A DNA stretch of 64,000 nucleotides, taken from assembly GCF_036057275.1 (NCBI RefSeq), contig NZ_CP107945.1, forward strand, positions 8,122,001 through 8,186,000, read 5' to 3'. Positions 26,038 through 34,671 of the stretch are shown here, piece by piece. A model generated the notes under the pieces. The model made no database searches. It had not been told where the DNA came from and saw only the letters and a program-made list of their open reading frames with translations. The translations under genes and the position numbers were made by a program. The stretch is from Streptomyces sp. NBC_00390. Lineage in GTDB: Bacteria; Actinomycetota; Actinomycetes; Streptomycetales; Streptomycetaceae. Every line of letters begins with the position of its first letter. Position 1 is the stretch's first letter.

Positions 26038-26469
26038 ATGGATCCATGGCTGATCTGGTTGATCGCCGCAGCGGTGTTGGCCGTGGCGGAGATCTTCACT
26101 CTCACCGCTGCGCTGGGAATGCTGGCCGGCGCTGCGTTGGTCACGGCGGGATTTGCCGCAGTCGGACTTCCGCTGCCCTTGCAATTCTTGGTGTTCACCC
26201 TGGTTGCCACGCTCAGCGTGCTGTTCGTGCGCCCCATCGTGCTGCGCCACGTGCTCCAGCCCCAGGCGGAGCGATTCGGCGTGGACGCACTGGTCGGCAG
26301 GACCGCCTACGTCGTCTCAGAGGTGACTGGCCTGGGCGGCAGAGTCCGCATCGGCGGCGAGGAATGGACGGCCCGCGCGTATGACGAGACGCTGGTGATT
26401 CCTCCGGGAACGGCCGTCGATGTCATCGAAATCAGTGGCGCCACCGCACTCGTCCACCCCCGGGAGTGA
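26038..26469 (+). CDS. NfeD-family membrane protein
   Basis: The 143-residue protein has two or three membrane helices in the first 75 residues (LIWLIAAAVLAVAEIFTLTAA; LGMLAGAALVTAGFAAVGL; LQFLVFTLVATLSVLFV) and a C-terminal OB-fold domain (about 85-143; DALVGRTAYVVSEVTGLGGRVRIGGEEWTARA and VDVIEISGATALVHP). This is the short NfeD form (NfeD1b-like). These proteins pair with SPFH proteins in membrane microdomains; here the partner starts four bases after the stop. AGGAGGGG lies upstream of the ATG. Confidence 0.93.
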   Translation: MDPWLIWLIAAAVLAVAEIFTLTAALGMLAGAALVTAGFAAVGLPLPLQFLVFTLVATLSVLFVRPIVLRHVLQPQAERFGVDALVGRTAYVVSEVTGLGGRVRIGGEEWTARAYDETLVIPPGTAVDVIEISGATALVHPRE

Positions 26470-26472
26470 ACC

Positions 26473-27516
26473 ATGGAAGCTTCGGCGCTCCTCGTCGCCG
26501 GCCTGATCGTCGCGCTTTTCGCAGTTTTCACTGTGCTGCGGGCGGTTCGTATCGTGCCCCAAGCACGCGCTCGCAATGTCGAACGACTTGGCCGCTACCA
26601 CCGCACACTGCAACCCGGACTCAACGTCGTCATCCCCTACATCGACCGCGTCTATCCGGTGATCGACCTGCGGGAACAGGTCGTCTCCTTCAAGCCACAG
26701 CCAGTCATCACCGAGGACAATCTGGTTGTCGAGATCGACACTGTCCTGTACTTCCAGGTCACCGATCCACGAGCGGCCGCCTATGAGATCGCGAACTATC
26801 TTCAGGCGGTCGAGCAGCTCACCGTCACCACCCTGCGCAACGTCGTCGGATCCATGGACCTGGAAAAGGCTCTCACCTCACGCGACACCATCAACAGCCA
26901 GCTCCGTGGCGTGCTCGACGAGGCCACAGGCAAGTGGGGGCTGAGAGTCAACCGCGTGGAGATCAAGGCCATCGATCCCCCGCAGTCGATCAAGGACGCG
27001 ATGGAGAAGCAGATGCGGGCCGAGCGGGACAAGCGGGCCGCAATTCTCGGAGCCGAAGGACAGCGACAGGCACAGATACTCACCGCTGAAGGTGACAAGC
27101 AGTCTGCCGTCCTTCGCGCGGAGGGCAACCGCACCGCTGAGATCCTCAAGGCCGAGGGCCAGTCCCGGGCCATCGACGAGGTGTTCCAGGCCGTGCACCG
27201 CAACGACCCCGACCCCAAGCTGCTCGCCTACCAGTACCTCCAGGCGCTGCCGCAACTTGCGCAAGGCTCGGGCAGCACATTCTGGGTGATCCCCAGCGAG
27301 GTCACCTCCGCCCTCCAGGGCGTGTCCCGCGCCTTCAGCGAGGCGCTGCCCCAGTCGTCGGCCACCCGCGAGAGATCCTCGGACGACAGGGCGGCCCAGA
27401 AGGCCGCCGACGACACGGCGCAGGCCGCAGAAGCCGCCGCCGAGGCCCTCGCCGACGCAGCCAAGGCCGATGCCTCCGGCGCCCTCCCGGCCGACCCCCT
27501 CGCAGGCGGTGGATGA
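26473..27516 (+). CDS. SPFH/Band 7 (slipin/stomatin-like) protein
   Basis: The 347-residue protein has an N-terminal membrane helix (LLVAGLIVALFAVFTVLRAV), the Band 7/SPFH domain (about 25-190; ERLGRYHRTLQPGLNVVIPY, VVSFKPQPVITEDN, VNRVEIKAIDPP) and a long coiled coil (about 185-245; RDKRAAILGAEGQRQAQILT, AEGNRTAEILKAEGQ), then an Ala-rich tail. Proteins of this type oligomerise into ring or cage assemblies at the membrane and recruit proteases or other partners. The gene follows the NfeD gene with three bases between them, a conserved operon arrangement. Confidence 0.93.
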   Translation: MEASALLVAGLIVALFAVFTVLRAVRIVPQARARNVERLGRYHRTLQPGLNVVIPYIDRVYPVIDLREQVVSFKPQPVITEDNLVVEIDTVLYFQVTDPRAAAYEIANYLQAVEQLTVTTLRNVVGSMDLEKALTSRDTINSQLRGVLDEATGKWGLRVNRVEIKAIDPPQSIKDAMEKQMRAERDKRAAILGAEGQRQAQILTAEGDKQSAVLRAEGNRTAEILKAEGQSRAIDEVFQAVHRNDPDPKLLAYQYLQALPQLAQGSGSTFWVIPSEVTSALQGVSRAFSEALPQSSATRERSSDDRAAQKAADDTAQAAEAAAEALADAAKADASGALPADPLAGGG

Positions 27517-28127
27517 AAGGCCGGCAACCCGACCGGCCCCTCATCGACCGAGCGTGCGGCATTGCGGACAAGCCGCGACCAGCGCCCCGGGGCACGAGTG
27601 GCCGACAGGGGGCAGGACGGCCTGATTGAGTAGGTACGTGGACGTGATCTCCGCTCAGCAGGCGGCTTGACGGGGCCGTACCGGCGGCACGGCCGACCGC
27701 AGTTCTGAGCCAACCCTACGAATGGCTTGCTGACCCGACTGCGAAGTAGGGGGGTCGTCTTGGGCATCGCGCTTTCACGAGCGTGGCTGTCCGACGTGTG
27801 ACCAAAGAAGTGAGGAGCGCCGCTGACCTGGAGCGATGGAACTTGTCCAGAGTCTTGGCGCCGCCAGGATCGCCGGGTTGGACCTGCCGGTGAACGTTGC
27901 GGTGCCGGTGCCGTTCTTGGCGAGGGCCAGGGTGGACCTGACGGAGTACCCGCCGGGGCTGCCGTCTCTACCGGCCCGCTGACGGGCACGGTCGCCGCGG
28001 GCGACAGCCTGGAGGCGACGTCCCTGAGGGTCGTGGTCTTCGGCATCACCGTGACCTGCACGGCCGCGTTCCCCAGAACCCCGCTCCGCTCGTGTTCTGA
28101 CGGTGGGGCGGTACGGCGGGGCGGCGG
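27517..28127. other. 611-bp intergenic region
   Basis: No intact gene. The minus strand around 27900-28060 has natural-looking stretches in two frames (VMPKTTTLRDVASRLS and STLALAKNGTGTATFTG), perhaps a decayed secreted protein. The evidence is too thin to name it. Confidence 0.35.
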
Positions 28128-28555
28128 TCACCCCGCAACGGGTGTCGCCGCCCCGCTCCGGGCCCGGTACCGGCCAGGTGTCGTACCGAACTGGCGGCTG
28201 AAGGCGTGCGACAGCGCGTACGGGGAGCCGTAGCCGACCCGGCGGGCGATCGCGTCGAGCGGCTCGGCGGTGCTGCGCAGCAGTCCCGCCGCACGGGTCA
28301 GCCGCCACCAGGCCAGATACGCCATGGGCGGGCGCCCGACCAGAGCCGTGAAGCGGCGCGTGAGGGTTGCCCGGGACACCCCGACCCGGGCCGCGAGCAG
28401 CTCGTTGCTCCACGGCTCGGCCGGGTCCTCGTGCAGCGCGCGCAGCGCGCCGGCCAGCGCGGCAGGCCAGCCGCCGGCCAGGGCAGCACCCTCGTCCATC
28501 CAGGCGCGGATCATGTAGACCAGCAGCAGATCGAGCAGGCCGGGCACGACCACAT
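28128..28555 (-). pseudogene. AraC-family regulator, 5'-truncated
   Basis: The C-terminal part of an AraC/XylS regulator: a dimer-helix segment (GLLDLLLVYMIRAWMDEG), then the two helix-turn-helix motifs, LLAARVGVSRATLTRRFTAL and DAIARRVGYGSPYALSHAFS, and the usual end RQFGTTPGRYRA. The N-terminal cupin ligand domain is absent: upstream of about 28555 the sequence changes abruptly to part of a plus-strand hydrolase gene, with no start codon for the regulator. The two genes are head-to-head, so one deletion removed both 5' ends and the promoter between them. Confidence 0.8.
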
Positions 28556-28569
28556 CAGAACCCGGTTGT

Positions 28570-29430
28570 GCCGCCCCCACCTCGCGGCCAGGATCGTGGA
28601 GTGGCAGGGGCCGTTCGGCCCCGCCCGCGCGATCGTGCCGGGCGCGGGGCCGGAGGTCTGGCGCGACCACGAGAAGTGGCTCGCCCCGGAGCACTGGGAA
28701 CCCGGAACCGACAGCTTCGTGGCGGCGCTGCAGACGTGGGTGCTGCGCAGCGACGGGATGACCGTGCTGGTGGAACGGGCGTCGGGAACGGGCGCGAGCG
28801 TCCGCACACACCTCAGTTTGCCCACCGGCAGACCGACTTCCTGGGGCTGCTGGCCGCAGCGGGGGTGCGGCCGGAGGACGTCGACGTCGTGGTCAACACG
28901 CACGTCCACGCGGACCACGTCGGCTGGAACACGGTGGAGCGGGAAGGGGAGTGGGTGCCGGCCTTCCCCAACGCGCGGTACCTCATCGCGGCCGCGGACT
29001 ACGCATCCGTCGACCCGCAGAGCGACCACTCGCTCGGCCGCCCCGACGACCACCTGGTCTTCGCCGACAGCATCGCACCCGTGCGGCACGCGGGCCAGGC
29101 CGTGCTCTGGGAGGAGTCGCACCGCATCGACGCCCACCTCACCCTGGAGCCCGCACCCGGCCCCCCCGGCTCGTCGGTGCTGAGGCTGGCGTCCGGGACG
29201 GACCGGGCCGTCTTCGTCGGGGATGTGCTGCACAGCCCGGTGCAGATCCTCGACCCGTCCTGCAACAGCTGTTCTGCGAGGACGAACGGGCTGCGGCGGC
29301 GACCCGCCGCCGCCTCCTGGAACGTGCGGCGGACGAGCGCGAACTGGTCATCCCGGCACACTTTGCGGGCTCCGGGACGGCGGGGGTCCGGCGCGCGGGC
29401 TCCGGGTTCGCGATCACGGGCTGGGCGTAG
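28570..29430 (+). pseudogene. MBL-fold metallo-hydrolase, truncated and frameshifted
   Basis: Segments of one MBL-fold hydrolase are read in changing frames. It begins without a start at RIVEWQGPFGPARAIVPGAG. Near 28770 the frame must shift by one base to pass from MTVLVE to GVGNGRERPHTPQF. The metal motif follows as NTHVHADHVGWN (HxHxDH). Near 29271 a second one-base shift is needed to pass from DPSCNSC to FCEDERAAAATRRRLLERA, ending at 29430 with SGFAITGWA. Both shifts look like single-base losses. The N-terminus is missing at the junction with the AraC remnant. Confidence 0.8.
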
Positions 29431-29502
29431 AGCGAATCGCAGCGGTCGGCCCCGCGGATAATGCTTTGCCCGGCCGCCGGTGGGCGGGAGAGGCTTCCGG
29501 CC

Positions 29503-29782
29503 ATGTCTGAGATCCAAGCCCACGGCGGCTCGCACTCGGTGGCCGCCCTCTTCTCCCACGGCCGACTGACGGTGAATCCCCCGCAAGGCCGCCCGCCGCG
29601 AGCAACTCCTCGCGCACCTCGCCGAGACCCTGTTCGCGCCGGACCGGGAGTACACCGAGCCCGAGGTCAACGAGGCGCTGTGCAGGGTGCACGAGGACTG
29701 CTCGGCGTTGCGGCGCTACATGGTCATCGGGGGGCAGCTGACCCGGACCCGGGACGGCGGCAGCTACCGGCGGGCCGGCTAG
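29503..29782 (+). pseudogene. DUF2087 protein with frameshift
   Basis: Starts ATG with GGGAGAGG upstream and reads VAALFSHGRLTV, then one extra base near 29576 shifts the frame. In the next frame it continues REQLLAHLAETLFAPDREYT, EPEVNEALCRVHEDCSALRR and LTRTRDGGSYRRAG, ending TAG at 29782. This is the DUF2087 pattern, a small winged-helix-like domain often fused to or next to regulators. The length is normal apart from the extra base, so either the gene is newly dead or this is a sequencing error. Confidence 0.75.
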
Positions 29783-30039
29783 AGGCGGGCCGGGCAGGGC
29801 GTGTGGGCCGACGCGTACCCGCGATCGGCCCACACGGCGAAGGTGGTCCGCACACTGCAGGTGGGACGCCGGCACCGCCGCCTCCACTCCGCCCTCACCC
29901 TCGCCCCACCCCGCCCCGCGCCTACGCCCAGACCGCCCTGCGCCCCACCCCCTTACGGCAAGCGCCCCGCGTCGGCCGATCCTCAACAGGGCCGGGGCAC
30001 GGGGTCGCTTCGGCCAGGTCGCAGCCTGGGCGGGTCAGA

Positions 30040-31533
30040 TCACTCGCCGGAGTCGATGGTGGGCTGGCGCAGCTGCACCTCGGCGCCGGTCTGCTTGAAT
30101 GACTCTGCGGACACCGGAACGAGCACCGCATCGCGGTGGAAGTCCCGCAGGTTCGTCGACCCGCAGCTGATCATCGTTGAGGTGAGCTTCGCCCGGGTCC
30201 GCTCCACGTTGTCATACAGGCTGCCGGCGTAGGGCACGTAGCCGTCGACGCCCTCTTCGAAGATCATCCGGCCGCGCTGACCGTAGCGGGCCGCGTTCTG
30301 TGCGCGCCGCGAGCCTTCACCCCAGTACTCCTTGTACCACTGGCCGCCGATCTGCAACTTCCGCGAGGGGCTCTCGTCGAGCCGGGCGAAGTAGCGGCCG
30401 AGCATGATGATGTCCGCCCCCATCGCCAGCGCCATCGCCATGTGCGAGTCGTTGAGCAGCCCCCCGTCGCAGCACAGCGGCACGTACTCCCCGGTCTCCT
30501 GGGCGTATTCGTCGCGCGCCTGCACCACATCGAGCAGCGCGGAGGCCTGCCCGCGGCCGATGCCCTTCTGTGCCCGGGTGGTGCAGATGGCCCCGCCGCC
30601 GATCCCGACCTTCACGAACGCCGCGCCTGCATCGGCCAGGTAACGAAAGGCCCGGCCGTCGACGACGTTCCCCGCACCGACGAAAATGTCGTCCCCGTAC
30701 GTCTCCCGGGCGAACTCGAGGGTATTCGCCTGGTATACGGAATAGCCGTCGGAGGAGTCCAGACAGAGCACATCTGCACCGGCCTCCACCAGAGCGGGAA
30801 TACGGTCCTTGAAATCACGGGAATTGATACCGGCGCCAACACGCAGACGCTTTTCGCTGTCTACGGTCGCACGGTGATACGTCTTGTGGGCCTGATAGTC
30901 CCTCTTGAGGACCAAGGAGACGACCCGGCCGTCCTCGAGCACCGGCAGAACGTCCAGGTGGTGCTGCCAGATCAGCTCGTTCGCCTCGGACAGCGAAACC
31001 GAGGCCGGAGCGGTGACCAGACCGTTCCGGCCCCGCATCCGGTTGTGGGCGGACTCGGACGCTCCGTGACGCTCCAGGTGGAAGTCGTCGAGGCTGATGA
31101 TCCCCAGGAACTCGCCGCCCGCTTCCCCGCTCTCCGTGACCACGGCCACGCCTTGCTCGGTGTCGGCCAACTGCCGGGCGACCTCACCAAGAGGCGTCTG
31201 CGGTGCCACGGTGACGTCGCTGGTACGGAAGCCGGCCTTGTGCCGCTTCACCGCCAGCACGTCCGCGACCTGGTCCTCGATCTGCTGATTCTGGTGGATG
31301 AACGACAGCCCGCCGACCTGCGCCAGCGCTACCGCCAGCGTCGGTGACGACACCGCCTGCATGATGGCGCTCACCATGGGGGTGGCGACCCGGATTCCCG
31401 GCTCCTCGCCGATCCGGTGACGCACCAATGGCGCCCCGAGATCCACATTGTCCGGCGTGCAGTCTTCTGTGGTCAGGCCCGGAATGAGGAGGTACTCACT
31501 CAGCGTGCGAGAAATCTCGGGGAGGATTTTCAC
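30040..31533 (-). CDS. IMP dehydrogenase, Tritrichomonas-type
   Basis: The 497-residue enzyme oxidises IMP to XMP with NAD. The barrel domain is split by a pair of CBS domains (about 100-220). The active-site loop VGIGGGAICTTRAQKGIGRG places the catalytic Cys at 317, and the catalytic Arg-Tyr pair is R416-Y417 in the flap. The C-terminal half (DGGLLNDSHMAMALAMGADI, GRYFARLDESPSRK, EYWGEGSRRA, FEEGVDGYVPYAG) strongly resembles the Tritrichomonas foetus enzyme rather than the usual bacterial GuaB. The residues matching T. foetus Lys310 and Glu431, known to cause mycophenolic acid tolerance, are K308 and E427. GGAG lies five bases before the GTG start. It is probably a second IMPDH besides housekeeping guaB. 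Confidence 0.92.
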   Translation of the reverse strand: MKILPEISRTLSEYLLIPGLTTEDCTPDNVDLGAPLVRHRIGEEPGIRVATPMVSAIMQAVSSPTLAVALAQVGGLSFIHQNQQIEDQVADVLAVKRHKAGFRTSDVTVAPQTPLGEVARQLADTEQGVAVVTESGEAGGEFLGIISLDDFHLERHGASESAHNRMRGRNGLVTAPASVSLSEANELIWQHHLDVLPVLEDGRVVSLVLKRDYQAHKTYHRATVDSEKRLRVGAGINSRDFKDRIPALVEAGADVLCLDSSDGYSVYQANTLEFARETYGDDIFVGAGNVVDGRAFRYLADAGAAFVKVGIGGGAICTTRAQKGIGRGQASALLDVVQARDEYAQETGEYVPLCCDGGLLNDSHMAMALAMGADIIMLGRYFARLDESPSRKLQIGGQWYKEYWGEGSRRAQNAARYGQRGRMIFEEGVDGYVPYAGSLYDNVERTRAKLTSTMISCGSTNLRDFHRDAVLVPVSAESFKQTGAEVQLRQPTIDSGE

Positions 31534-31853
31534 GTCGTCTCCAGAAGGGAGCCTGCGCACCGATCAACGGCAGATTGGCGAGGCTCGTACGGGCAGTTCG
31601 GATCGACGCCGGCCGGTAGCGCACTATCGGAAGAATGCGCTCTGGACATCCTGAGAGCGGCGCGCAACCGGCGGGGCAGTGCTCGCACGCGCGGCCGAAT
31701 CGGCAGCGAAGGCACAACAGACCCGAATCCGCACGGTGCTGCACAGGCGCTGACTTCCATTACGCCATACGGGATCGTACCGCACTCTCTGTGTTCACCC
31801 CGTTGACGTGCGGCGCGTTGAGAGTGGCATGGCCCCGCCGAGCTCGGTATCAC
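31534..31853. other. Upstream region of IMPDH gene
   Basis: No gene recognised in these 320 bases. Confidence 0.4.
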
Positions 31854-31991
31854 CGGTTTACGGACGAGGAGAACGCGCTTGCGTAGGAGTTGGAATCCTG
31901 CGCGGCCGAACATTTGGCGCTCGGTGAGCATCGGGGCGAAGGGCCGGACATGTCCGGTGATGGCTTCGAGTTCGGGACATTTGGCCAGAGA
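31854..31991 (-). mobile_element. ISL3-family transposase remnant with internal deletion
   Basis: The minus strand reads SLAKCPELEAITGHVRPFAP, MLTERQ, then MFGRAGFQLLRKRVLLV. The first part matches the region before the last catalytic residue of ISL3-type (IS204/IS1001/IS1165) transposases, and the second matches their C-terminus (usually preceded by VEGHVNRIK). The roughly 50 residues normally between them, containing the catalytic Glu, are gone. No start, stop or terminal inverted repeats are evident. Confidence 0.7.
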
Positions 31992-32351
31992 GCCGGCGGA
32001 ACCGCAGGCAGAGGACCACCAACAGCTCCTTCATGCGGAGCAACGTCTCTTCCACGACGCTGAACTGCCAACCACAGCCAGGACGACGCTGATCATTTTC
32101 AGGCAACTCGCCGCGGAAGCAGGACAGTCGGCCCGTCACCCCTTTGCCGCCCCGGCCGACAAGGGCCCGCCACCGGCCCCGGCGGCCACACACCACTGGG
32201 AGAAGACAGCCGGCTGGCCGAGCGTGGTCGGCACTGGCTGCGTGGTGTTGTCGGCCGGATTTGCCGGGGCTGAACCGATTGAGCTGTGGGTCCGTATTAC
32301 CTGGACAGCGGCAGGGGCTTGCCGCACAGGGCCTTGACTGGGGAGGACGCG
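31992..32351. other. 360-bp intergenic region before WhiB gene
   Basis: No gene recognised. The WhiB ribosome binding site GGAGGA lies at 32342-32347. Confidence 0.4.
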
Positions 32352-32636
32352 ATGACGCTGCGGTGGAGTGAACGGGCGGCCTGTCGTAGTGCGGATCCGG
32401 AGGAATTGTTCTCCAAAGCACCGCAGCAGAAGAAGGCCAAGGCGGTCTGTGTCGCGTGTCCGGTACGGATCGACTGTCTGGCCGAAGCGCTGGACAGCCG
32501 GGTCGCGTTCGGGGTGTGGGGCGGCATGACGGAGCGGGAACGCCGCTCGCTGTTGCGCCGCAAGCCTGGTGTCACCTCCTGGCGCAGCGTGCTGGAGGGC
32601 GCTCGGCGCGAACACGAGCGCCCACGCGCCGGCTGA
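32352..32636 (+). CDS. WhiB-family iron-sulfur regulator
   Basis: The 94-residue protein has the four invariant Cys ligands of a 4Fe-4S cluster, C11, C33, C36 and C42 (CVACPVRIDC), the GVWGG turn at 54-58 and a basic DNA-contact tail (ERERRSLLRRKPG). WhiB-like proteins act as redox- or NO-sensitive regulators, often with the principal sigma factor. The ATG with GGAGGA upstream decides the start; an in-frame GTG at 32286 has no such signal. It is not an obvious orthologue of WhiB, WhiD or WblA by eye; it resembles the smaller accessory Wbl types. Confidence 0.93.
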   Translation: MTLRWSERAACRSADPEELFSKAPQQKKAKAVCVACPVRIDCLAEALDSRVAFGVWGGMTERERRSLLRRKPGVTSWRSVLEGARREHERPRAG

Positions 32637-32904
32637 CCGCCCCCCGGTCTCCCGGCGGGGTACGTCCGACCGGTTGCGCGATCGTCCCCGCGGCCCTTCC
32701 GGCACCCGCCGGAAGGCTGCGTCAGGGGTGGCCCGCCCGCTCTGTTCCTGTCGCGGAGTCATCGGCCTTGAGGGCTACCTGGCCACGGCGTCCGGGACTC
32801 CTGATACCGACGTCCCGTCAGCAGGGACCGGACCGTCAGCAGTCCCTGCCCAGGCATCTCGGCGCGGTGACCGCCTCGGCAGCAGGGTGGGCAACAGGGC
32901 TCTG

Positions 32905-33294
32905 ATGACCCTGGACGCCGTGGCCGCCGCCTACCGGCTGAAGATGGACGATCAGGCGCACCAGGACACCCTCAATGCTGATCGCCCCGAAGACGCGCGG
33001 ATCACCGTGTGGAAGCCAACCTGGATTCCGGTCGTCGCCGTGGGCCCGGCTGACAGCACCTCGGGCCTTTACCTGGACGCCGCGACCGGCTATTTGGGCC
33101 GGTGGTCCCGCTACAACGAAGCCCCCGGCGAGGAACTCGACACGCTGGTCACCTACCTGGAAGAGGCTGCCGACATGCTCGAAGCCCCGGCCCTGGCTAC
33201 GCGGGACAAGCCCGGTCTGATCGGTGGGACGCTGGTGTGGCTCAGCAGCATCGACCCCGCACAGGAAGACCGGTGGCAGCCCCTGACCGGCTGA
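32905..33294 (+). CDS. SMI1/KNR4-like protein, probably N-terminally truncated
   Basis: The 129-residue frame carries the C-terminal half of a SMI1/KNR4 (SUKH) domain: AAYRLKMDDQAHQD, WIPVVAVGPADSTSGLYLDA, ATGYLGRWSRYNEA, and a final helix DTLVTYLEEAADMLEA. The N-terminal strands of the fold are not readable upstream in any frame, so the gene is probably a 5'-deleted form. SUKH proteins act as immunity proteins against contact toxins in some bacteria; no toxin gene is next to it. Confidence 0.6.
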   Translation: MTLDAVAAAYRLKMDDQAHQDTLNADRPEDARITVWKPTWIPVVAVGPADSTSGLYLDAATGYLGRWSRYNEAPGEELDTLVTYLEEAADMLEAPALATRDKPGLIGGTLVWLSSIDPAQEDRWQPLTG

Positions 33295-33614
33295 CCACAC
33301 ACAACAAGGGCCTGCCTCAGAACGATTCCTTCGAGGCGATGGCCACCGAGGCTTTCTCCTCCCGCCGCCGCTCGGTCTCCACCCTGGCCCGGGTGATATC
33401 CAGCAGCTGAGCGATGATGCCGATCCCGAATTTTCCTCACAGGTACTCTTCGCCCCAGTGGGAACAACATCGGTGCCTCGTTCGAGAACGCCGACTGACC
33501 CTGCCGTCGCCTGGGACCGGGAAAGTCAGTGACGTGCGTGCGCTCGGCTACGACGAATGGGGACTGATGAACCTCTCCGACGCGCGCGGCGACCCAGGGC
33601 CGCCGCGCGCTACC
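33295..33614. other. 320-bp region without a gene
   Basis: Nothing recognisable, though the sequence is flanked by gene fragments. Confidence 0.4.
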
Positions 33615-33783
33615 GCTCAGACCGCAGTCCGCTCCACGGGGATCCAGAGCTCCGCGTCCGCCTGTGTCGCGTCCTGCGGCAGCTGGGTCCGCAGGATCTC
33701 GGGCCCCGGCCGGCTGCGGTACGGATTGGACGGGAACCACTGCGTGAACACGTCCCGCCACAGGTACTTGAGCGCCTGCGGAA
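33615..33783 (-). pseudogene. Effector-binding (GyrI-like) domain remnant
   Basis: Fifty-five codons on the minus strand read FPQALKYLWRDVFTQWFPSN, PYRSRPGPEILRTQL, ADAELWIPVERTAV and stop. This is the C-terminus of a GyrI-like effector-binding domain as found in AraC/MerR regulators. Everything upstream is missing; at 33784 it abuts a plus-strand subtilase fragment. Confidence 0.65.
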
Positions 33784-33794
33784 ACGCTCATGTG

Positions 33795-33984
33795 TCGTGG
33801 CCCGTACGGAGAATGCGTGGACATCCACGCGCCTGGTGTCGACGTCGTGTCCCCGGCCCCCGGCGGCGGTGAGGCGACCATGTCCGGTACCTCGATGGTT
33901 TCCCCGCACCTCGCGGGTGTCGCGCGATGTCGGTCAGCGCGTTCGCCGAACCTGCTGCTCAACACCCAGTTCCTGCAGGGATAG
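33795..33984 (+). pseudogene. Subtilisin-like (S8) protease remnant
   Basis: The plus strand reads YGECVDIHAPGVDVVSP, then MSGTSMVSPHLAGVA, the catalytic-Ser region of S8 proteases (GTSMxxPH), and then jumps to SPNLLLNTQFLQG and a stop, which resembles the C-terminus of Streptomyces subtilases. The Asp and His regions and about 30 residues between the Ser region and the tail are missing. It cannot be active. Confidence 0.75.
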
Positions 33985-34021
33985 CAGCAAGATCACAACG
34001 GTTGACATCTCCAACCGCCCG

Positions 34022-34053
34022 ACCGCCCCGGCTCCATTCGGAGCCGGGGCGGT
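34022..34053. terminator. Strong bidirectional hairpin
   Basis: ACCGCCCCGGCTCC (34022-34035) and GGAGCCGGGGCGGT (34040-34053) form a perfect 14-bp stem with an ATTC loop, followed on the plus side by TTTCT. It lies 38 bases after the subtilase remnant and 17 bases beyond the stop of the VOC gene. Confidence 0.9.
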
Positions 34054-34069
34054 TTCTCGTCGTGTGCAG

Positions 34070-34447
34070 TCAGGACCGGGGAGGGTTGCGGCACAGGCAG
34101 AACGGATGCCCAGCCGGGTCGATGTAGACCTGCCAGCCGTAGCCGGACTCGCCGACGAAGCTCTTTTGGAGGGTGGCGCCCAGCTTGATCACCCGGCGCT
34201 GCTCGGGCTCGAACTCGTCCACTTCGAAGTCGAGGTGGAACTGCTGCGGATGCTCCTGGCCCGGCCAGCTGGGCCGCTGATAGTTCTCCACCCGCTGAAA
34301 CGACAGCTCGACGCCGTCGTTGCGCAGGTTGACCCAGTCCTTGGTGCTGATGTCGGTGTTGATCTCCCAGCTCAGCAGCTCGGCGTAGAACTCGGCCAGT
34401 TTCCAGGGGTCGGGGCAGTCGAGGATGACATCGGTGAACGTCAGCAT
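34070..34447 (-). CDS. VOC (glyoxalase/bleomycin-resistance-like) protein
   Basis: The 125-residue protein is one vicinal oxygen chelate domain: MLTFTDVILDCPDPWKLAEF at the start, WVNLRNDGVELSFQRV, HLDFEVDEFEP with the metal-ligand His, and the closing VYIDPAGHPFCLCR. Such proteins bind a metal or small molecule through paired beta-alpha-beta-beta-beta units. Substrate is unknown. A strong terminator follows. The ATG at 34447 is chosen on family length. Confidence 0.87.
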   Translation of the reverse strand: MLTFTDVILDCPDPWKLAEFYAELLSWEINTDISTKDWVNLRNDGVELSFQRVENYQRPSWPGQEHPQQFHLDFEVDEFEPEQRRVIKLGATLQKSFVGESGYGWQVYIDPAGHPFCLCRNPPRS

Positions 34448-34671
34448 CCGATCATCATAAATCGCGGCGCCGGACGTCCTCGATGCATGAGTCGGCGCAT
34501 CCAAGACTTGGTTCGGACAAGTCGGCACGATTGCCTGCCCGGTCTGTCGCCGACATGCCGGGACGGTGCCCCGCCCCTGGGTCGGGTCACCACGGGTGGT
34601 GGTCCCGGAAGCGCCGGACTCCGCCGCGAAGGCACCCGTGACGCGTGCTGTGGACCGGCGTCGGATCGCCG

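Noticed and set aside
27775..28061. Possible decayed secreted protein on the minus strand
   Set aside because: Natural-looking stretches exist in two frames, but no family could be named and the boundaries are unclear.
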